From: CAZKJL01 sp964611095 | GTDB lineage: Bacteria; Patescibacteriota; Gracilibacteria; Peribacterales; Peribacteraceae | Length of the DNA stretch: 39,169 bases | Assembly (NCBI GenBank): GCA_964611095.1 | Contig: CAZSWJ010000013.1 | Span: 1 to 39,169 of the forward strand | Direction: 5' to 3' | Shown: positions 7,408 to 13,661 of the stretch, piece by piece | Position numbering within the stretch: the first letter of the stretch is position 1 | Layout of the letters: the number at the start of each line of letters is the position of its first letter | Position numbers and translations under genes: made by a program | The notes under the pieces: generated by a model | What the model was told of the DNA's origin: nothing | The model's input: the letters and a program-made list of their open reading frames with translations, nothing else | The model's database searches: none

Positions 7408-8390
7408 GATGGGATGGGAGATCCGTAGTTGAGTGCGCAACGTTGTGCCGTGCGGTGACCGCGGCTGCGTTCGTGATGGAGAACGCTCATCGACGTGGGA
7501 CCGACGCTGAGGAACTCGATGTCCGAGAGCAGCCACCCTTCCTTTTCTGCAACGACACGGACCTCTTTCTCGGCGGCGGTGCGGACGTTCTTGTCGGTGT
7601 ACAGAAGACGGAGCGCCCACGCGCGCGGAATGAACAGAGCGGCCATGACGATGCACGCCGTCCAGAAGACAAGTCCGCACGCACCGCATGCTCCGGCGAA
7701 CAGATCGCGGAACGACAAACGCAGCACCTGCGAAAGGAACGCGATGTGGACCTTGAGAGACAGCTTGCTGTGACCGTGAAGCCGCATGCGAAAGACGAGC
7801 GGCACCTCGGTGACCTTGGATTCGTGCGGCACCGCGGCGAGGATTTCCAGAAGGATCTTGAATCCCGCGGGACGGAGGAGCGGACGCACTTTCTTGTAGA
7901 GTTGGTTGCGAATGGCGAAGAACCCGCCGAGCGGATCGCTGACCTTCACGTGCGAGAGGCGCTTGGCGAGCATCGTACCCGCGGAACTGATGATGCGGCG
8001 ATCGGTGACCCAGTCGCCCACGCTGCCACCCTCGACGTAGCGCGAACCGATGGCGATGTCGGCGCCGTTCTTGATGGCGGCGAGCATCGTAAGAATGAGC
8101 GTCGCATCGTGCTGACCGTCGGCATCCATGACCGCGAGCACGTCGCCCGCCGCCATGTCGAAACCTTCCATCACCGCCGAGCTCAAGCCTTTTCGTCCGA
8201 CGCGACGAAGAACGCGGAGTGCGGGATGCGTGCGACGCAAACCTTCGGCGACTTTCCACGTGCCGTCCGGAGAATCGTCGTCGACGACGATGATTTCGTG
8301 TTCGGTGTGTTGAAGCACGCCGTCCACCACGTCGATGAGGGACGTGATGTTGGCGGCCTCGTTGTATGTCGGCAGAACCAAGGAAATCAT
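7389..8390 (-). CDS. DPM1-like GT2 glycosyltransferase with extra C-terminal domain
   Basis: The 333-residue protein begins with a dolichol-phosphate-mannose-synthase-like GT2 domain (1 to about 230) holding VVDDDSPDGT (35-44), GRKGLSSAVMEGF and DADGQHD (89-95). Two hydrophobic segments follow (about 228-256). The last 65 residues form a soluble tail with alternating charged strands (about 270-333) that I do not recognise from this family. Probable reaction: sugar from a nucleotide donor to polyprenyl phosphate at the cytoplasmic face. It is co-transcribed with the overlapping GT-C gene. A TAAGCT box sits 7 nt before the ATG. Confidence 0.88.
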   Translation of the reverse strand: MISLVLPTYNEAANITSLIDVVDGVLQHTEHEIIVVDDDSPDGTWKVAEGLRRTHPALRVLRRVGRKGLSSAVMEGFDMAAGDVLAVMDADGQHDATLILTMLAAIKNGADIAIGSRYVEGGSVGDWVTDRRIISSAGTMLAKRLSHVKVSDPLGGFFAIRNQLYKKVRPLLRPAGFKILLEILAAVPHESKVTEVPLVFRMRLHGHSKLSLKVHIAFLSQVLRLSFRDLFAGACGACGLVFWTACIVMAALFIPRAWALRLLYTDKNVRTAAEKEVRVVAEKEGWLLSDIEFLSVGPTSMSVLHHERSRGHRTAQRCALNYGSPIPSCDASK

Positions 8391-8397
8391 CGCAGAT

Positions 8398-8403
8398 AGC
8401 TTA
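8398..8403 (-). promoter_or_regulatory. -10 box TAAGCT, 7 nt before ATG
   Basis: Minus-strand TAAGCT, 7-nt spacer, ATG 8390. It sits back to back with the plus-strand box at 8438 in a 61-bp divergent gap. Confidence 0.5.
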
Positions 8404-8437
8404 GAGGCGAACTCTTACGGCTGGAAGCGCATCCTGC

Positions 8438-8443
8438 TACACT
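8438..8443 (+). promoter_or_regulatory. Extended -10 box TGcTACACT, 8 nt before ATG
   Basis: TACACT preceded by TGC (extended -10), an 8-nt spacer, then ATG 8452. No Shine-Dalgarno. Confidence 0.6.
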
Positions 8444-8451
8444 CCCCCGGC

Positions 8452-9369
8452 ATGAAGATCCTGGTCACCGGTTCCTCCGGCACCATCGGCACGAGACTGT
8501 GCGAAACCCTGCTGGGACAGGGCCACACGGTCGTGGGAGCCGATTGGGAGCCCTGTCAGTGGCAGAAGAAGGTGGAAGCGCTCCGCATCGACATCGATCT
8601 CCGCGATAAGACCCAATACGGCAAACTCCCCACGGACGTGGACCTCATCGTGCATTTGGCCGCCAACGCCCGCGTGTACGAGCTCGTGGAAAACCCGGAC
8701 CGCGCGCTCGACAACTGCATCGATACGTTCAACATGCTCGAGTTTGCTCGCAAGAACGGCATCAAGAGAATGATGTTCGCTTCGTCGCGCGAAACGTACG
8801 GCAACATTCATCTGCCCGACGGACAGAAGTACGATGAATCGAAGGCGCACTTCATGACGTGCGAGAGCCCGTACACCGCAAGCAAGATCGCGGGTGAGGC
8901 GCTCTTCGAGGCGTACAAGCGTTGTTACAAGATCGAGACCGTCATCATTCGCTTCAGCAACGTGTACGGCATGTACGACAACTCCATCCGCGTCGTTCCT
9001 CTTTTCTACCGCGAGGCGAAAGCAGGCAACACGCTCAAGGTCTTCGGCAAAGACAAGTGCCTGGACTTCACGTACATCGATGACGCCGTGCAGGGTGTCA
9101 CAAAGATCATCGCGAACTGGGACAAGGCGAAGAACGACACGTACAACTTGGCCTACGGCGAAGGCACGACGATCCTGCACTTGGCCGAGGAAATGAAGCG
9201 ACTCCTGGGCAGCAACTCAAAGATTGAACTCGGAAATGCACGCACCGGTGAAGTGACGCACTACATCGCCGATATCTCCAAGGCCCGGAAGACTTTCGGA
9301 TATGACCCAAAAACTCCCTTCAGCGAGGGCGTAAAGAAGTCCGTGGAGTGGTATAAGGCCAATACTTGA
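8452..9369 (+). CDS. NAD-dependent epimerase/dehydratase (extended SDR)
   Basis: This 305-residue extended SDR acts on nucleotide sugars. The NAD site is TGSSGTIG (6-13), HLAANARVYE is in the middle, SSRETYG carries the catalytic serine, and YTASK gives Y141/K145. RFSNVYGMYDNS and FTYIDDAVQG follow the pattern of UDP-sugar 4-epimerases and 4,6-dehydratases. The exact substrate cannot be told from sequence. A longer in-frame start at 8335 was discarded because it would overlap the divergent GT2 gene and ignore the -10 box 8 nt before ATG 8452. A strong promoter region lies directly after its stop. Confidence 0.9.
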   Translation: MKILVTGSSGTIGTRLCETLLGQGHTVVGADWEPCQWQKKVEALRIDIDLRDKTQYGKLPTDVDLIVHLAANARVYELVENPDRALDNCIDTFNMLEFARKNGIKRMMFASSRETYGNIHLPDGQKYDESKAHFMTCESPYTASKIAGEALFEAYKRCYKIETVIIRFSNVYGMYDNSIRVVPLFYREAKAGNTLKVFGKDKCLDFTYIDDAVQGVTKIIANWDKAKNDTYNLAYGEGTTILHLAEEMKRLLGSNSKIELGNARTGEVTHYIADISKARKTFGYDPKTPFSEGVKKSVEWYKANT

Positions 9370-9393
9370 TAAAATCACATAATATAGTATAAT
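9366..9393 (+). promoter_or_regulatory. Strong promoter TTGATA-N16-TATAAT
   Basis: -35 TTGATA (9366-9371) overlaps the upstream stop codon. A 16-nt spacer leads to the consensus -10 TATAAT (9388-9393), which lies within the near-palindrome 9384-9398. Unlike most promoters here it is followed by a long leader of about 110 nt. Confidence 0.75.
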
Positions 9394-9418
9394 ACTATAA
9401 GCTCCTTGGAACCCCTGC

Positions 9419-9469
9419 GAGCCCTCGTTCCCCTGTTTTCGAATATGAAAACAGCGGGTCGCGGGGCTC
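9419..9469 (+). ncRNA. Structured 5' leader of the lipoprotein gene
   Basis: An inner stem CTGTTTTC (9433-9440)/GAAAACAG (9447-9454) with a 6-nt loop is enclosed by GAGCCC (9419-9424)/GGGCTC (9464-9469). It lies between the strong promoter and the Shine-Dalgarno of the gene at 9514. It may be an mRNA-leader regulator or a small RNA; I recognise no known riboswitch. Confidence 0.45.
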
Positions 9470-9513
9470 ATGACGAGCACCGGACACAAGACCTCGTTCT
9501 CGAAGGATCGACT

Positions 9514-9708
9514 ATGAAGGTTTTCGCATCGATGGCTTTGGCCATCACCGTCTGTTTCTCTTCCGGTTGCGCCGCCGTCGCCGTGCATGAAGCACGCGTG
9601 TGCCAAGCGGTGCAGCAGATGATGCTTGCGGACCAGGAGCAAAAGAAGCTGCTCCCGACTCCGCACTCGTACCCGGCACCGATTCGTGTCGTCCTCAAAA
9701 ACGACTGA
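9514..9708 (+). CDS. Small predicted lipoprotein
   Basis: This is a 64-residue protein with a short signal peptide (one Lys, then a hydrophobic stretch 3-15) and a lipobox-like SSGC with C19 as lipidation site, leaving a mature part of only about 45 residues. The mature part is helical and glutamine-rich, with a second cysteine (C30), and ends in PAPIRVVLKND. It has one of the few clear Shine-Dalgarno sequences in the window (GAAGGA, 9502-9507), a near-consensus promoter and its own terminator-like hairpin. This suggests a highly expressed single-gene unit, much like small entericidin- or Lpp-type envelope lipoproteins in organisation, not in sequence. Function unknown. Confidence 0.7.
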   Translation: MKVFASMALAITVCFSSGCAAVAVHEARVCQAVQQMMLADQEQKKLLPTPHSYPAPIRVVLKND

Positions 9709-9734
9709 TCGGCACCTCCGCCTCGCGATACCGT

Positions 9735-9766
9735 CGCCTGCCCCTGCATTCGTGCGGGGACAGGCG
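9735..9766 (+). terminator. Terminator hairpin after the lipoprotein gene
   Basis: CGCCTGCCCCTGC pairs with GCGGGGACAGGCG around ATTCGT; there is one mismatch and one G-U. It is followed by GCTTCTTC, a weak pyrimidine tract. Confidence 0.7.
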
Positions 9767-9788
9767 GCTTCTTCGATGTACGAATAAA

Positions 9789-9816
9789 TTGACACTGAAA
9801 AAACGCGGCGCATACT
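9789..9816 (+). promoter_or_regulatory. Full promoter TTGACA-N16-CATACT, predicted leaderless
   Basis: Consensus -35 TTGACA (9789-9794), 16-nt spacer, -10 CATACT (9811-9816), then TCCTCC and ATG 9823. With the ugd promoter it is the clearest example of the leaderless layout. Confidence 0.75.
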
Positions 9817-9822
9817 TCCTCC

Positions 9823-10383
9823 ATGATCAGCGCCCTCCCCACCGCAGACTCAAGGCTCACGGAAAAATTGCAACCGGAAGCCGTATCCGGACCGGAAGCA
9901 ACGCTCGGCGCCATCCTCGCATTGCAAGCGGATCAGACGGCTGCAATCGCGGAGTTCCGCACGCACCTCACCCAAGCTCAAGCCGAAATACGGTCTGCAA
10001 AAACCGCACAAACGCGGATTGAATCGAATCAAGCCCGAATTCGACTGCTGCTCAAATACCTGGATGAAACGTTGAAAAATCCGCCGCCTCCCGCGAACGG
10101 TCGTCATACACCAAGCGAGGAGGAACCGTCGATTGAAGCAATCGAAGTAGAGACCGATCCCGTGCGAGCCGTGTCCAAACCCATGGTGGAACGCCAGGAA
10201 CGCCCCGACGGTGTGGATACATTGGGCCTGGAACCCGACACCGTGGCCTGGCTTCGGAAAATGTCGATCCGCAGAGCGGATCACCTGCAAAGCCTTCGCG
10301 CCGAAACGCTGAAAGAAAAAGGTAAAATTCCTCCGACAGTGCTGAGAGACATCGAGGCAAAGGTAAACCTCCGTCAGGATTAG
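9823..10383 (+). CDS. Coiled-coil protein with C-terminal HhH-like domain
   Basis: This 186-residue soluble protein has no signal peptide. Residues about 30-88 are alanine-, glutamine- and glutamate-rich with heptad-like spacing, suggesting a coiled coil. A proline/acidic linker follows (about 90-120). The last 50 residues (LGLEPDTVAWLRKMSIRRADHL onwards, then LPPTVL-like helix ends) resemble the helix-hairpin-helix of the RNA polymerase alpha C-terminal domain, where 'LGLS..TLNALRRAGI.TVGDL' is the usual pattern. It might bind DNA or RNA polymerase, but that is inference. It is a single-gene unit with a consensus promoter, converging on the flavoprotein gene with a 7-bp gap. Confidence 0.75.
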   Translation: MISALPTADSRLTEKLQPEAVSGPEATLGAILALQADQTAAIAEFRTHLTQAQAEIRSAKTAQTRIESNQARIRLLLKYLDETLKNPPPPANGRHTPSEEEPSIEAIEVETDPVRAVSKPMVERQERPDGVDTLGLEPDTVAWLRKMSIRRADHLQSLRAETLKEKGKIPPTVLRDIEAKVNLRQD

Positions 10384-10390
10384 TCGATCA

Positions 10391-12064
10391 CTACTTCGCC
10401 TCGGCCTTCTTCTCTTCGTGGTACACCATGTCCAGGTTCACGTCCCACAAGTTGTCTTTGTCGGTGCGGCCCGAAAGGATGTTGTCCACCGCGAGCATGG
10501 CCGTGAGCATGCTGTGATCTTGGTTGTTGTACCTGTGCATGCCGTTTCTTCCGATGAGGTACAGGTTCGGGATGCCTTCGACGAATTCGCGAACGACCGG
10601 GAGCTGCGTGTAGCTGCCGATGTACGCGGGATAGGCCTTGGGCATGCGGAGCACGCAGCCATCGAGAACGTCGGATGACTGAATCATGCCGATTTTTTCC
10701 ATCTCGGAAATGCCGAGTGCGATGAGGTCTTTGTCGTCCATCACCCAGAGGTCGCCGCCTTCGTTCACGAAGTACTCAAGCCCGATCCACATGGTGTTCT
10801 TGCGATCGGCGACCATGTACGGACTCCAGTTGTTGAAGATCTGTACGCGGCCGACGCGCACACCACCTTCCTGCACGTAGATCCAGTTATCGGGCACATC
10901 GGTCTGCGGCACTTTGCCCTTCTCTTGGACGTGGAGCTTTTTGAGAAGTAGTCCTACGGTAAGGAAGTCGCGGTAGTGCAGCCCCTCGGCGACTTCGACG
11001 ACTCTGGCCGGCGGGTGCGGCGTCATCATGCCCGCGAGGTGCTTGATGGGCATCGTGGAGAAGAAGTAGTCGCACGCGGTCCGCTCGGTCTTTCCGGTCT
11101 CCATGTCCTCGATGGTGACCGCCACCACCTTGCCGCCTTCGACGTGCACGCCCGAGACGCGGTGACGCATGCGAATTTCTCCGCCGCAGGCCGCGACCTG
11201 CTTGGCGACGATCTCCCACATTTGGCCCGGACCGTACTTGGGGTAGAAGAACCGCGTGATGAGACTGGTCTCGCGCTCTTCCTGCTGCTTCTTGAAGTCG
11301 CTGCTCAGGAGATCTTTCACGGCATGCACGAGCGCGCGCTTGAGCGAGAGTCCTTTCACGCGCTGTGCTCCCCAGTCGCTGCGGATTTGGCTGCACGGCA
11401 CGCCCCACACTTTCTCGGTGTACGCCTCGAAGAACGTTTTGTAGAGACGGTCACCGAAGCGGTTGCGGTAAAAGGAATCGAGATACGTTTCGTCTTTAAT
11501 GGGGAACGTTTGGCGCCAGATGTAACTCATGCCGATCATGAAGGTGTTGAAGAAGCCGAGGCGCTTCGCGACCATGAGCGTGATGCCGATGGGATACGGG
11601 AAGAAATTCTTGCGATAAAAAATTCTGCTGACGCGCGGGCGCTGGAGCATGACGTCGTCCTCTTTCTCCGGATCGGGCGCGACGCGTTTCACGGCAACAA
11701 TGGCGCTACCCGCTACTCGCTCGCCGCTACTCGCCCCATGAGGCGCGCAATCCCCGCACAGGTACTCGATGATGGACTCGGCGACGTATTCGATCTCGTG
11801 CTTCTTTTCGACGGTATCGGCCGAGGGCTTGCCCTGACGCGGCATGATCTTGAACCACCAGTCCATGACGCGCTTCTCCTTGCTGAAAAAACGGTGTCCG
11901 CCGATGTCGATGCGGTTGCCTTTGTAGTTGTAGGTCTGGGCGATGCCGCCGATGGCATCGGTCATTTCGAGCACGAGCGGCTTGATATCGGTGCGCTTCA
12001 AAAGTTCGTACGCGGCCGTTAAGCCCGCGGGTCCGGCGCCTGCGATGACGGCGATTTTTGTCAT
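10391..12064 (-). CDS. UDP-galactopyranose-mutase/amine-oxidase-like flavoprotein
   Basis: The 557-residue FAD protein belongs to the large amine-oxidase/protoporphyrinogen-oxidase-like group found in polysaccharide loci. The FAD site GAGPAGLTAAYELL (9-22), GGIAQTY and GGHRFFSK (55-62) are clear; the C-terminal NLYLIGRNGMHRYNNQDHSM closes the flavin site. A role on nucleotide- or lipid-linked sugars, such as ring contraction or oxidation, is inferred from its context. The loop at about 77-137 is expanded compared with the usual short link before the RPR.SRIFY motif. Part of it (G110-S120) is encoded by a copy of the 7-bp repeat array. ATG overlaps the upstream GtrA gene's stop by 4 nt. Confidence 0.85.
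   Translation of the reverse strand: MTKIAVIAGAGPAGLTAAYELLKRTDIKPLVLEMTDAIGGIAQTYNYKGNRIDIGGHRFFSKEKRVMDWWFKIMPRQGKPSADTVEKKHEIEYVAESIIEYLCGDCAPHGASSGERVAGSAIVAVKRVAPDPEKEDDVMLQRPRVSRIFYRKNFFPYPIGITLMVAKRLGFFNTFMIGMSYIWRQTFPIKDETYLDSFYRNRFGDRLYKTFFEAYTEKVWGVPCSQIRSDWGAQRVKGLSLKRALVHAVKDLLSSDFKKQQEERETSLITRFFYPKYGPGQMWEIVAKQVAACGGEIRMRHRVSGVHVEGGKVVAVTIEDMETGKTERTACDYFFSTMPIKHLAGMMTPHPPARVVEVAEGLHYRDFLTVGLLLKKLHVQEKGKVPQTDVPDNWIYVQEGGVRVGRVQIFNNWSPYMVADRKNTMWIGLEYFVNEGGDLWVMDDKDLIALGISEMEKIGMIQSSDVLDGCVLRMPKAYPAYIGSYTQLPVVREFVEGIPNLYLIGRNGMHRYNNQDHSMLTAMLAVDNILSGRTDKDNLWDVNLDMVYHEEKKAEAK
11705..11735. repeat. 7-bp-unit array inside a coding sequence (locus 5)
   Basis: After a leading G it reads CTACCCG, CTACTCG, CTCGCCG, CTACTCG, CC (11706-11735), the same four-units-plus-CC layout as the intergenic copies. 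It lies in frame in the flavoprotein gene, encoding residues 110-120 (GASSGERVAGS). No reading-frame break results. Confidence 0.85.
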
Positions 12065-12498
12065 GCGACGACGACTTCATCTTCCGCACCCTTCTTGAAG
12101 ACGAAAGAATTCAGGGAGAAATAATTGAAGAACATGACGCAGCCGATGGCGAGCGCTTTGGCGACGATGTAGTGAACGCCGACGGCGATGAGCCCGAGCG
12201 AGATGCCGTAGTTGAGGCCCGCGGCCGTGAGATACACAATGAGGAACTTGGCAGCCTGCGCTCCCCCCTTCTTCGTGCTTTTGACTTTGAATGTGAAAAA
12301 TCGATTCGCGAAGAATACGAAGATCATCGCGAGCCCCGTGGAGACGAGGAGCGCGTATTTTTCTTCCCATGAGTAAAAGTGCACGAGGAGGTAGAGCGTC
12401 CCGAAGTCGATGCATGCGCCCAAGCCTCCGCACACGAGGAAACGCATGAATTTGGGGCCGTGAGAACGTACGAAGGGATGGAAAAGAAGGCGTTTCAT
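12061..12498 (-). CDS. GtrA-family membrane protein
   Basis: This 145-residue protein has four predicted membrane helices (about 15-35, 43-63, 83-103, 110-130) and GtrA landmarks: RFLVCGGLGACIDFGTLYLL near the start, FFANRFFTF in the second helix region, and FNYFSLNSFVFK at the end. GtrA proteins are thought to help move polyprenyl-phosphate-linked sugars across the membrane or to assist glycosyltransferases. ATG 12498 was chosen over an upstream start at 12573 because TACAAT sits 7 nt before it. Its stop overlaps the next gene's ATG (ATGA), so the two are an operon. Confidence 0.88.
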   Translation of the reverse strand: MKRLLFHPFVRSHGPKFMRFLVCGGLGACIDFGTLYLLVHFYSWEEKYALLVSTGLAMIFVFFANRFFTFKVKSTKKGGAQAAKFLIVYLTAAGLNYGISLGLIAVGVHYIVAKALAIGCVMFFNYFSLNSFVFKKGAEDEVVVA

Positions 12499-12505
12499 CC
12501 TCGGG

Positions 12506-12511
12506 ATTGTA
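12506..12511 (-). promoter_or_regulatory. -10 box TACAAT, 7 nt before GtrA ATG
   Basis: Minus-strand TACAAT, spacer CCCGAGG, ATG 12498. No convincing -35. It is predicted to give a leaderless two-gene mRNA. Confidence 0.6.
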
Positions 12512-12544
12512 GCGATGGGGATAGGACGCGGATAGCCACGTTTT

Positions 12545-12576
12545 GCAACTTTCGCACGTACGAACTTTCGCACTTT
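12545..12576. repeat. 8-bp-unit array (octamer family, copy 1)
   Basis: Units GCAACTTT, CGCACGTA, CGAACTTT, CGCACTTT run back to back between the SDR stop at 12578 and the GtrA promoter. The unit consensus is about CGMACTTY, different from the 7-bp family but similar in size and placement. Confidence 0.65.
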
Positions 12577-12577
12577 T

Positions 12578-13507
12578 CTATTTCCCCTTGGCCTTCCATC
12601 CTTCGTACGTGCGGCGCAATCCTTCGGCGAGCGGCGTCCACGGAAAGCCTTTGAGCGACGCGTGCAGCGGAAGCATGGCCAGGCTGCGTTTACCTTCGGG
12701 CTTGGACGTATCGAACTTGAGCGTGAGCGAGGGGTTCACAAGATCGCGGATCATGCCCGCGACCTCGGCGACGCTCACGGGCTTCGGCGGCGTGATGTAC
12801 TGAATGCCGTCTGCTCCGGCATCGAGGAGCTGGAACAACGCGTTGATGAGATCGTGGACGTATAGAAACACGCGCTCCTGATTCCCCGTTCCCCACACGT
12901 CGAGCGAGTCCTTGGACTCCGAAGCCTTGACCATGAGAGCCGGGATCATATTGCTCTCCGAGGTGAACGTATCGCGCTCGCCGTAGACTCCGACGGGGCG
13001 AACGATGAGGAGCGGGAACTTGTACTGCTTGGCAGCCGTGATCCAGCACGCCTCGCACATGGCTTTCCCGAGGACGTAACCGTCGGTGGTATCTTGCTGA
13101 GCCAAGCGGATGACGTCGATTTCCGGGGGCACGTTGGCCGACGAAAAGAAGGTGACGCCGGCGTGCTTGTTTTCTTTGATGGCACGCATGAGCGCCACGG
13201 TCATCTCCACGTTGCCGACGAGAACATCGGCGGCATGCTTGCGGTGGAAGTCGACGTTTCTGCGGTGCGAAGCGAGGTGAAACACGTGGTTCACGCCGCT
13301 CACGAGCGAGGCGCAGTATTCGGCGCTGCGGAGATCACCGTCGACCCATTCGATCTGGGCACGGAGCTTGCTGAGTGCACGATAATTCTCGGCACGAATG
13401 GGTACGCGCACACGGGCTCCCCTGCCGAGGAGTTCCTCCACGAGGACGCTCCCGATGAAGCCTGTGCCGCCCGTCACGAGGACGTATTTTCCTTTCCAGT
13501 CGATCAT
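12578..13507 (-). CDS. NAD-dependent epimerase (GDP-fucose-synthase-like SDR)
   Basis: The 309-residue extended SDR has the NAD site TGGTGFIG (12-19), HLASHRRNVDF in the middle and the catalytic YVLGK (Y144/K148). The early GKYVLVTGGTGFIGS..EELL and the LIVRPVGVYGERDTF stretch are like WcaG/GDP-fucose-synthase and related epimerase/reductases, but substrate cannot be fixed. It is cytosolic and probably makes a modified nucleotide sugar. It is a single-gene unit: the next gene downstream has its own promoter. TACCCT lies 7 nt before the ATG. Confidence 0.88.
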   Translation of the reverse strand: MIDWKGKYVLVTGGTGFIGSVLVEELLGRGARVRVPIRAENYRALSKLRAQIEWVDGDLRSAEYCASLVSGVNHVFHLASHRRNVDFHRKHAADVLVGNVEMTVALMRAIKENKHAGVTFFSSANVPPEIDVIRLAQQDTTDGYVLGKAMCEACWITAAKQYKFPLLIVRPVGVYGERDTFTSESNMIPALMVKASESKDSLDVWGTGNQERVFLYVHDLINALFQLLDAGADGIQYITPPKPVSVAEVAGMIRDLVNPSLTLKFDTSKPEGKRSLAMLPLHASLKGFPWTPLAEGLRRTYEGWKAKGK

Positions 13508-13514
13508 GGTTTCC

Positions 13515-13520
13515 AGGGTA
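13515..13520 (-). promoter_or_regulatory. -10-like box TACCCT, 7 nt before ATG
   Basis: Minus-strand TACCCT, spacer GGAAACC, ATG 13507. It matches TANNNT but is GC-rich; the call rests on the recurrent spacing. Confidence 0.4.
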
Positions 13521-13565
13521 GAGAAAACATGAGCGATTGGGAATAAGGAGGACTGGCGACAAGCA

Positions 13566-13630
13566 GGCGGTTAGCGGCTGGCGTGGTGCGGGTGAGAAAA
13601 AGGGGCTCTAACCGCTACCCGCTACCCGCC
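13566..13630. repeat. Inverted pair of 7-bp-unit arrays (locus 4)
   Basis: The left array (13566-13595) is GG then CGGTTAG, CGGCTGG, CGTGGTG, CGGGTGA. The right array (13608-13630) is CTAACCG, CTACCCG, CTACCCG, CC. They sit in the divergent gap between two sugar-enzyme genes, upstream of both -10 boxes. Confidence 0.8.
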
Positions 13631-13649
13631 CAAAAGATCATCGACATGC

Positions 13650-13655
13650 TACAAT
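13650..13655 (+). promoter_or_regulatory. Extended -10 box TGcTACAAT, 6 nt before GTG
   Basis: TACAAT preceded by TGC, spacer CCGCTC, then GTG 13662. It supports the GTG as true start. Confidence 0.65.
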
Positions 13656-13661
13656 CCGCTC

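Noticed and set aside
6208..8259. Single 683-residue protein in the frame of the GT-C gene
   Set aside because: The first 284 residues are an arginine/serine-rich shadow of the GT2 gene at 7389-8390; the membrane protein starts sensibly at ATG 7407.
10976..12022. 348-codon open frame antisense to the flavoprotein gene
   Set aside because: No motif; the opposite strand has an intact FAD protein.
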